Of a stretch of DNA of 64,000 nucleotides, positions 22,892 through 64,000 are shown in pieces. The stretch spans positions 5,139,050 through 5,203,049 of the forward strand of contig NC_053119.1 of NCBI RefSeq assembly GCF_010015445.1, given 5' to 3'. Position 1 is the first letter of the stretch; each line of letters begins with the position of its first letter. A program made the translations under genes and the position numbers. The notes beneath the pieces were generated by a model. The model saw nothing but the letters and a program-made list of their open reading frames with translations, was not told where the DNA came from and did not search any database. Source of the stretch: Perca fluviatilis (Eukaryota > Chordata > Actinopteri > Perciformes > Percidae).

Positions 22892-24448
22892 GGCCTATTG
22901 ATGCTCTCTGGGTCTACATAGGACAGATTTAGGGAAATTAGGGTTCTCTAGTATATTCTCTCTTCTTAGATCTCAGCTGCAGTGCTGTGTTTGTCAAAAA
23001 AAAAATAATTCAATGTTTGCTATTAACATCTTAATAATCGATTGTTTTCGGTTGTTTTATCTACGCCAGTATTTCATTCATTAATGCTTAGTTGGATTAA
23101 ATAATGTGTATTTTTATTAGGTAAATACATTCTTCATTTATTAAAGAACTGGATTATGTGTTTTGAGTATATCATGCCACTATACACGGTGTTATGAAGT
23201 TACTCTTATAGCAGACCTTCAGATTATGAGACAGAATTAAGGCATGGGCTATCAACTTCTCTTCTACGGAGACTGCTGCCCGGAACTTATTCTCTTTTGA
23301 ATATTATACAAATTATGGCTGATTGCCAGAATATAGTCCAGGTATTCTATGTTAAATTAAAAATAACTTAAGATTGATTTCATTCATGTCAAAGTGTATT
23401 CTTCTGAACATTCAGAACATTCATGAGTTCAATAAATATATATAAAAGTGCTGGTTTTACTGTAAAGTGTCTGTGAGTACCATGTAACATGCTATATAAT
23501 TAAAATGTATTATTATTATTATTATTAGATGTGATTAAATGTAGGGACTACCCTTTGGTTAACTATTAGATGATTGATTATATCTTTATGGTGTCTATGT
23601 ATTTGAACAGCAGGCAAAACGTGATACGTGAATGTAAATTGTTGATTTTTATTTTTACATTATCTGTAAAAAAAGAAGAGCAATCAGGAGAATAAATCAC
23701 ACCGGGTACTACGAGCACACTAATCATCTGTTTTTGAATTCACATTTGCTGAAATGTATGGACATTGTTACATTCAAAACGGCACAATTTATGTTTAAAG
23801 TTAAAGAAGATCATTTGTGTAACGCGTTACGTGGAATGTTTAATGAAAGAGACGGGGGATAGCATCTAAGAGGACCTTCTATGTTCAAACAAGCTCTTTT
23901 AACTGCTGTTAAAAGCAAGTGTGTCTGAGTTTGTGGGGTGACAAACAGAGCCATAATATCATTCAGTTCAAAAATACATTAAAGAAATCAATACTTGCCC
24001 AATACAGAAAAGAACAGACCAAAACATTGACATGGAATTGTAACGTAAAAGTATTGTTGTTATTGTTGTAAGACCTGAAAGATTGTATGCTGTATTTGCA
24101 TATCTGTTTGTTTTGTAATAATATGATATTGTAAAGTAGGGGCAGGACCTAATAATCTATTTGCTTCTGCCTGCTCCTTCTCAAACGTATACTTTTTTAT
24201 TATTTTTTTGTCTTTGGTAAATTCTGATTGCTTGCGTTTGAATTTTGGGGTTTTAATTTTATTAATTTTTTGCAACATTGTTGATTGTTCGATATAAACA
24301 ATAAAAGGAAATGAAATGTATTTTTCATGTTTCTCTGCTTCTGAAAATGAGATTAAAGCCTCGACTGGAAACTGAAGTGTCTCGTGATGATCTGTTCTAA
24401 GGGTGTAACTTTAAAGCCCATGGCACACACACGATCAAATGTTATCCG
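22892..24448. other. AT-rich intergenic, no gene
   Basis: Only a short (TTA)n at 23508-23527. No coding signal on either strand. Confidence 0.6.
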
Positions 24449-24600
24449 ACAGTGGCCGGGTTGGTTCAGTGGGTAGAGCAGGCGCACATATACTGAGAGG
24501 TCTGACCTGTGACGATTTCCTACATGTCTTCCCCTTTTTCACCTAGCTGTCCTGTGAAAAATTAAAGGAGGAAACCCAAAAAATGATCTTTAAAAAGATA
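24449..24600 (+). mobile_element. tRNA-derived SINE, partly decayed
   Basis: Head GGTTCAGTGGGTAGAGCAGG resembles a pol III A box; the tail AGCTGTCCTGTGAAAAATTA AAGG is shared with the better copy at 62433-62625. Confidence 0.75.
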
Positions 24601-25015
24601 TATTATCCGCCAAACACAGCTGACTGTTTGGCATGCCATGGGCTTCATGTTAGGGCTGAAGACTTTCAATATAGAAGCTGAAGAAGAAATCTTTTAAAAA
24701 TGGTTTTGAAATAAACGCACCAGACAACAGAATAGAAACCTTGCAGACTTTATTATTATTATTAACAAACGGTCCATTTTTCATCTGTACAGAACAACAA
24801 GAACAAACCGAATAAGAAAAGAAAAGCGGACAGGAGGGAGAAATCAAATCAGATGACCAGGAGTCAGACACAAAACATTGTTTACAAAAAGATCTTTATC
24901 AGCAATCAGCACAAACTTAAAATTAAAATATTCTAGTCATCGTCGCTCGGGACAACGAGAACGGCGAGGAACCATCTGGACATCGCACTCCAGAATCTCT
25001 GGGCAGCACACGCAG

Positions 25016-25273
25016 CGCGCACACACACACACAAACGCACAGCACACACACACACACCCACACGCGCAGCACACAGGCAGCGCACACACACACACACCCA
25101 CCCACACGCGCAGCACACAGGCAGCGCACACACACACACACACACACGTGCACAGCACACACACACACACACCCACACGCGCAGCACACAGGCAGCGCAC
25201 ACACACACACACACACACGTGCACAGCACACACACACACAACATAACACACACACACGCGCAGCACACAGGCA

Positions 25274-25364
<91 letters not shown>

Positions 25365-25365
25365 C
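25016..25365. repeat. compound CA array with higher-order blocks
   Basis: Four blocks of GCGCAGCACACAGGCAGCGC separated by CA runs of growing length (43, 70 and 80 bp apart), then about 45 pure CA units. Within the presumed glg1 3' UTR. Confidence 0.9.
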
Positions 25366-26767
25366 ACCTGCTGGGTGCTGCAGGGGATTCTGGGATGTTC
25401 TGTACAGCAGCGGGATCCCTCTGTGGGACGGCGAGTAGGCACGCTTTGATAAAAAAAAAAAACGACGTCAGATGGAGAAAGAAAGAAAAAACAACACGTG
25501 AAGGCAGTTCAACGAATCAGGACGTCTCGTTAACAAGCAGGGAGGGCAGCGCTCACCACGCCACGCTTCAACGGTTCGAAAAAACCCAAAGTGAGTAACA
25601 GTAGAGGCTAACAGCACGCTACCTAGATTACAGCACCCCTGGTTTCTTTTAGAGGATGGATCCCCGATTCCCGGGCCGGGTTCGGACAGATATTTAGAAA
25701 TGATGTTCGGGTTGGGGTCGGGCTCGGCCTCGTGCGCGCGCCTGTGTTAACGGGCGCTTGTTTGCCCCGAGTGTGCGCTCATCCGTTGACATTTCCGAAT
25801 GCCTTCCTACAGTTGTTTAATAAAAGCGAGCTTTCAACACAAACAGAACGTACATGGGTCATCAGGATGCACTCTAGTTTCTTTTGCACGTTGAACTACA
25901 AAGACAGCCCTAACCAATCTCTTAACAGTGTCACCCCACAGTCCCATTAGCTACAAAAGAGAGCGCCATGCACTCGCTTGTGGGTGCTCCTGGGCGTGCC
26001 TATAGCCTACTCCCGGTTGCTTGGCAACAGTAAAACAGAAATTCTCCGATGCTACCTTCAAGCACGTCTTAAAAGTTACTTCAGGAGGTATTGTGAAGTC
26101 TCAAAAACTGTGTTTTTGGATTTAAAAGTATTTATTTCTCGATAAAACTAACAAAATATATAAGATAAAATGCCAGAACATATCAGATATACAGAAATAC
26201 CAGATGTCCTGAAGCGTTTTCCACCATCCTGAATTATTTTCTTCGACTCGAGCCACTGACCTACGTCACGCTGCCGCTTCACTCCGATTGGCTGTCGCTT
26301 TGTCGCATCGCTCCGCATTTGCATAAAATAGACTTCTTGTCTATTTTGGCCCCGCCTTGCTCGTGGCAGCGGCGAGCTCGTGGCTTGTCGCTGGCAAACG
26401 GCCACTCCCGTTGAAAATGAATGGCGGCCTGTCGCTTTGTCTCCGTCTCCTGTAGCTAGTGTGACTGAGGGGTTAGTTCATATCAAGAGACACGGGACCC
26501 TGGGAACTTAGACCTTTTTCAATAAATAAACTTCTTTCTGCCTTCACACTGAGACCAAAAATGCTCGACAACACCGCGACTCTCTGACGTACGATAACAC
26601 CGACCTTGGCCTTCTTCCTCCGGCATCAAGCTGCCGGCTGAGCAGACCGACCAGAACCACGAGTCCGCTGTGTTGCGTTCTACAGAAATCAAACACCTGA
26701 GCCGGCTCCATTCACCAAAGAAAGGCCGCGAGATGCAGCCCAGGGGGAAAAAACAACAACTAGCAAG

Positions 26768-27147
26768 TAGAGATGCACCGACTGACCGGCCGGTGACCGG
26801 ATCTGGCCGATTTTCACGTGATCATATGGCCATTTTATGCCGGTCAAATGCACTCGGGCGCCGTGTGGTTAACATCGCGCAACAAATGGGAAAAGAAGGA
26901 AATGGTTCTTCCATAACGTTGCAATTTAGATGTCTGTGAATGTCCCACACCAGGAGTAATTTATACAGTTCTATTTTATAGCGATCCATTATCTGTTCAA
27001 AACATGTTCTATTAAAGAAAAGATAGAAAATACATATTTGTGTGTGCTGTAAAGTGGTTAGAAAATATGAAAATCGGTATCAGCTGGTCAAACTCAATGA
27101 AAAAAAAACGGAAATCGGCCTAGAAAGTCGTAATCGGTGCATCTCTA
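26768..27147. mobile_element. hAT-like MITE (TAGAGATGCACCGA ends)
   Basis: Left TAGAGATGCACCGACTGACC, right ATCGGTGCATCTCTA, inverted. Candidate target duplication is imperfect (CTAGCAAG / CGACTAAG). Confidence 0.75.
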
Positions 27148-28761
27148 CGACTAAGTGGACCGTTGGGCTTAAATCATCGGGTTACTTTTCTTTTGTTTGT
27201 TGTCCAGTTTGGGCTTTTTCCTGGTCTGTGTTTTGTGCGTGTTTCTCTTTCCTCGGCTCACATCCGAGATGGCCGACTTGGCGCCGATGGGAGACTTGGG
27301 AGAACCACGTGGAATTTTGGTTTTCCTTCGGTCGCTTTCACACCTGACTTAACGGGCAAAAAAACAAACAAAACAACAACAATAAAATGATACATTTCAT
27401 GTTCAGGCCAAGTGGTGAAAAGTCCGCTTAACATCGTGAGAATTAACGTCTTCAAAAAGGCGTGCGTCAAAATTACACGAAACCATTTTTATCTGAACTT
27501 GTGAACGTGAAATGAATCCACTTTCTGCTCGTGTCCACGTTACCGATCGGCTTCAGATGGTGCACGAAAAGCACCAGTGGTCATCCCCAAAGTATCGTCA
27601 CATTAAAGAGATCGACGTCGCAGATGGCTGCTCCGAACTCCGATTGCGCGTCAGATCTGGACCAGGACCAGGACCAGGACCAGGTCCTGGGGACTCTACA
27701 GTCGTTTAACAGACTTCTAATGTGCCGCCGTCTTAAATAAAGTGATCCAACTCACCCTGCCCGCCAGAGAGGCGTTCGCTGCCGCGTGTGAAGCAGGCCG
27801 ATGCCCGAAAGGAGGCCGAAACAGTCGCCCTGCATCCTCCCCCCATATTCTCCCCCCCCCACGCTCGCTGGAGAAAAGGCAACCAGAGAACATTCAAATC
27901 ATAGCAGAAAGAAACTAAACTATAACCATTAGTAAACAAATAAATAAGGCTATGACAAAACAATATATATATATTTATAGATATAAAAAAAAAAGAACTA
28001 AAAATGTGCAATGATTCCAGTATTATCTTTACACAAAAATGTTCACATCTCTATAATAATCTAGAATCTTGTCTTTAGTCGCTTTTTTTGTTTTTGTCTT
28101 TTTTTTTTCCCTTCCTGCATTGCTCGCAGCTTTTCCGTACCAACCAGCGCGATACTAGCGGCCGCTCTGTGAGTTCATGACTGGGGGAGAAAAAAAAAAT
28201 ATAAAAAAATGTTAGAAAGCCAGTTTGTTTGCCCCAGTGCGTCCCGGAGCAGACTGCGGTGACTCCGGGCTCTGTGTCGCGGCACGGCGCGTTTCCACAA
28301 GGCGAGCGTGATGCCCAACAAGCGTCCCAACCAGCTGGTTCAAACTGGGAGCAGCAGGTGGACGTGTGTGGTGCGTTTATGGCACGGGTTGGGCTGGGGG
28401 AAAAAAACTTCTTTAGGGGGGGAAAAAAAATAAAAAATAGAAGTAAAAAGACGTTGCCGGGTCTGCCGTTTTCAGAAAGAAAGTAATAAAAAAATATCCA
28501 CAAAACATTCCTGCTGTAAGAAGAGCTTTGGAGCGAGCCGGCTGGGAGTGTCTGTGACGTGTCCACTTGTCTTTGTCTCGTCTGTGGAGGGCTGGCTTGG
28601 TTGGCACCGCCCGCCTGGCAGTCCCATGGCGATAAAATCTAACTAACACACATCAGCCACAAAAAAAAAAAACAACAAAAAAATAGATATATCCAGATCC
28701 AAACGACCCCCGAAAACTCTTCAAGCAGGATGACAAACTAGAACAACATGGTGGTCTCACG

Positions 28762-28797
28762 CCCCCCCCCCCCCCCCCCCCCCCCCCCACACACACC

Positions 28798-28875
<78 letters not shown>
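28762..28875. repeat. C27 run followed by (CA)n
   Basis: 27 consecutive C then CA units on the + strand; G27 and GU units in glg1 mRNA sense if transcribed. Confidence 0.9.
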
Positions 28876-28878
<3 letters not shown>

Positions 28879-29440
28879 AAAATACTGGAGTCATTTAACT
28901 GCTCTATACATGAGCATTTCCCATCCCACTTTATACACATTTACACTTAATAGGATCTTATTCAACTCCTTCGCACCCATATCTTGACCTCTGACCCCAT
29001 ATCCTTACAACCCCTCCCCCTCCACCCCCCTCCCTCACCCATCCCCCCCAGAGAAGGGAGGAGACAAAAAAAAAAAAAAAGGAAAAATAAGCAGAGTAAT
29101 ACTGCATGTACATCAGATGAGTGCGGGGTCAAACTGCAGCAGGACCCCGACGCTCTGTTATCGAAGCTCAGGAAGAGGAGAAGAAGAAATATGCGCGCGG
29201 TGCGGCCTCCCGGAGAGATCAGAAGAAGAAGAAGAGCACGGTGAGTCACTGATCAAGCCCACGTTCGTCTGCAGGGTTGTGGGCAACGTCATTCCAGCGA
29301 TGAAGAAAGAGCCGAAGGGTGTTTGAGGACTGCAGTGGGGGGAGGGGGGGTAAATGGGTGGGGGTGAGCTTGTTTCTCCCGTGGGTGTGTCCTGACCCCG
29401 GAGTGTGTGGGGGTGGGGGGGGTGTATTGTGGGGAGGGGT

Positions 29441-63640
<34,200 letters not shown>

Positions 63641-63682
63641 CTGGAGGAGAGAGAAGGTGCATAAAAACATCTGGATTAGAAA

Positions 63683-63828
<146 letters not shown>

Positions 63829-64000
63829 ACTAATTTGATTCCTTTTAAAGACAAATCAACATTTGTATTTCTTAAATTGCATACAATAACAGTGCACTGT
63901 ATGTAGTTGTTTGAATTTAACAAAGCTTATTTTAGTTATTGAGTCACTCAAGATTCTCAAGGAACCGTTTTACACTAAACACATTTTCACTTTTCATGTG

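Larger units (their letters stand above)
24727..29440 (-). other. glg1: probable glg1 3' UTR (and flank)
   Basis: No convincing coding sequence. The stretch after the stop is C-rich in mRNA sense. An AATAAA (minus strand, 24749-24754) is followed by a GU-rich stretch, which makes it a good poly(A) site, and a UTR of about 4.7 kb would be similar to the long mammalian GLG1 UTR. Nearer poly(A) sites cannot be excluded. It contains a 27-base G run plus (GU)n (28762-28875), a hAT-like MITE (26768-27147) and a compound CA array (25016-25365), which argue that part may instead be intergenic. Confidence 0.35.

Noticed and set aside
24923..25361. Cys-Val ORFs of about 140 codons on the minus strand
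   Set aside because: Compound CA array; the unique C-terminal part is not recognisable and lies in the presumed UTR.
28075..28566. 163-codon minus ORF near the glg1 end
   Set aside because: Low complexity, Phe-rich from T runs; fits untranslated sequence better.

Overview
The window is from a vertebrate nuclear genome, almost certainly a ray-finned (teleost) fish. The main protein gene is a split, intron-rich orthologue of GLG1. Around it lie fish-type short DNA transposons (many hAT-like with 8-bp target duplications), a Tc1 element, tRNA-derived SINEs, long CA/GT arrays and an intronless TRIM35-like gene. Nothing looks prokaryotic. All calls come from reading the sequence; no search was run.

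Layout. 1-20 kb is a repeat-dense intergenic block. It holds nested terminal-inverted-repeat (TIR) elements, a 30-bp minisatellite that expanded inside one of them, an LTR with primer-binding site, a TRIM pseudogene broken by two insertions, the 3' half of a non-LTR retrotransposon, a 0.9-kb fold-back element and an almost complete Tc1 transposon. At 20.4-21.4 kb, on the + strand, is a single-exon RING/B-box/coiled-coil TRIM gene that stops early in its PRY domain. 21.4-24.6 kb is intergenic, with a second minisatellite-bearing TIR element and a SINE.

24.7-64 kb belongs to GLG1 (Golgi glycoprotein 1; also called ESL-1, CFR-1 or MG-160) on the minus strand. I can place 23 coding exons (63640 down to 29441), which encode about 1017 residues: from the end of the first Cys-rich repeat to the transmembrane segment, the short basic tail and the stop codon. 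The signal-peptide exon(s) and promoter lie beyond the right edge. A long 3' UTR probably runs to about 24.73 kb. GLG1 and the TRIM gene are convergent.

The most striking feature is the relation between tandem repeats and GLG1 splicing. At least eight acceptors are hugged by arrays: (GU)n, CU-rich, poly(U), or a 30-bp minisatellite. One 232-nt intron consists almost entirely of (AC)n at its 5' end and about 80 GU units at its 3' end, so donor and acceptor can be paired by one hairpin; a second, larger intron has the same arrangement. Exon 7 of the window, next to the 30-bp minisatellite, no longer fits the reading frame, which means either local decay or an assembly error.
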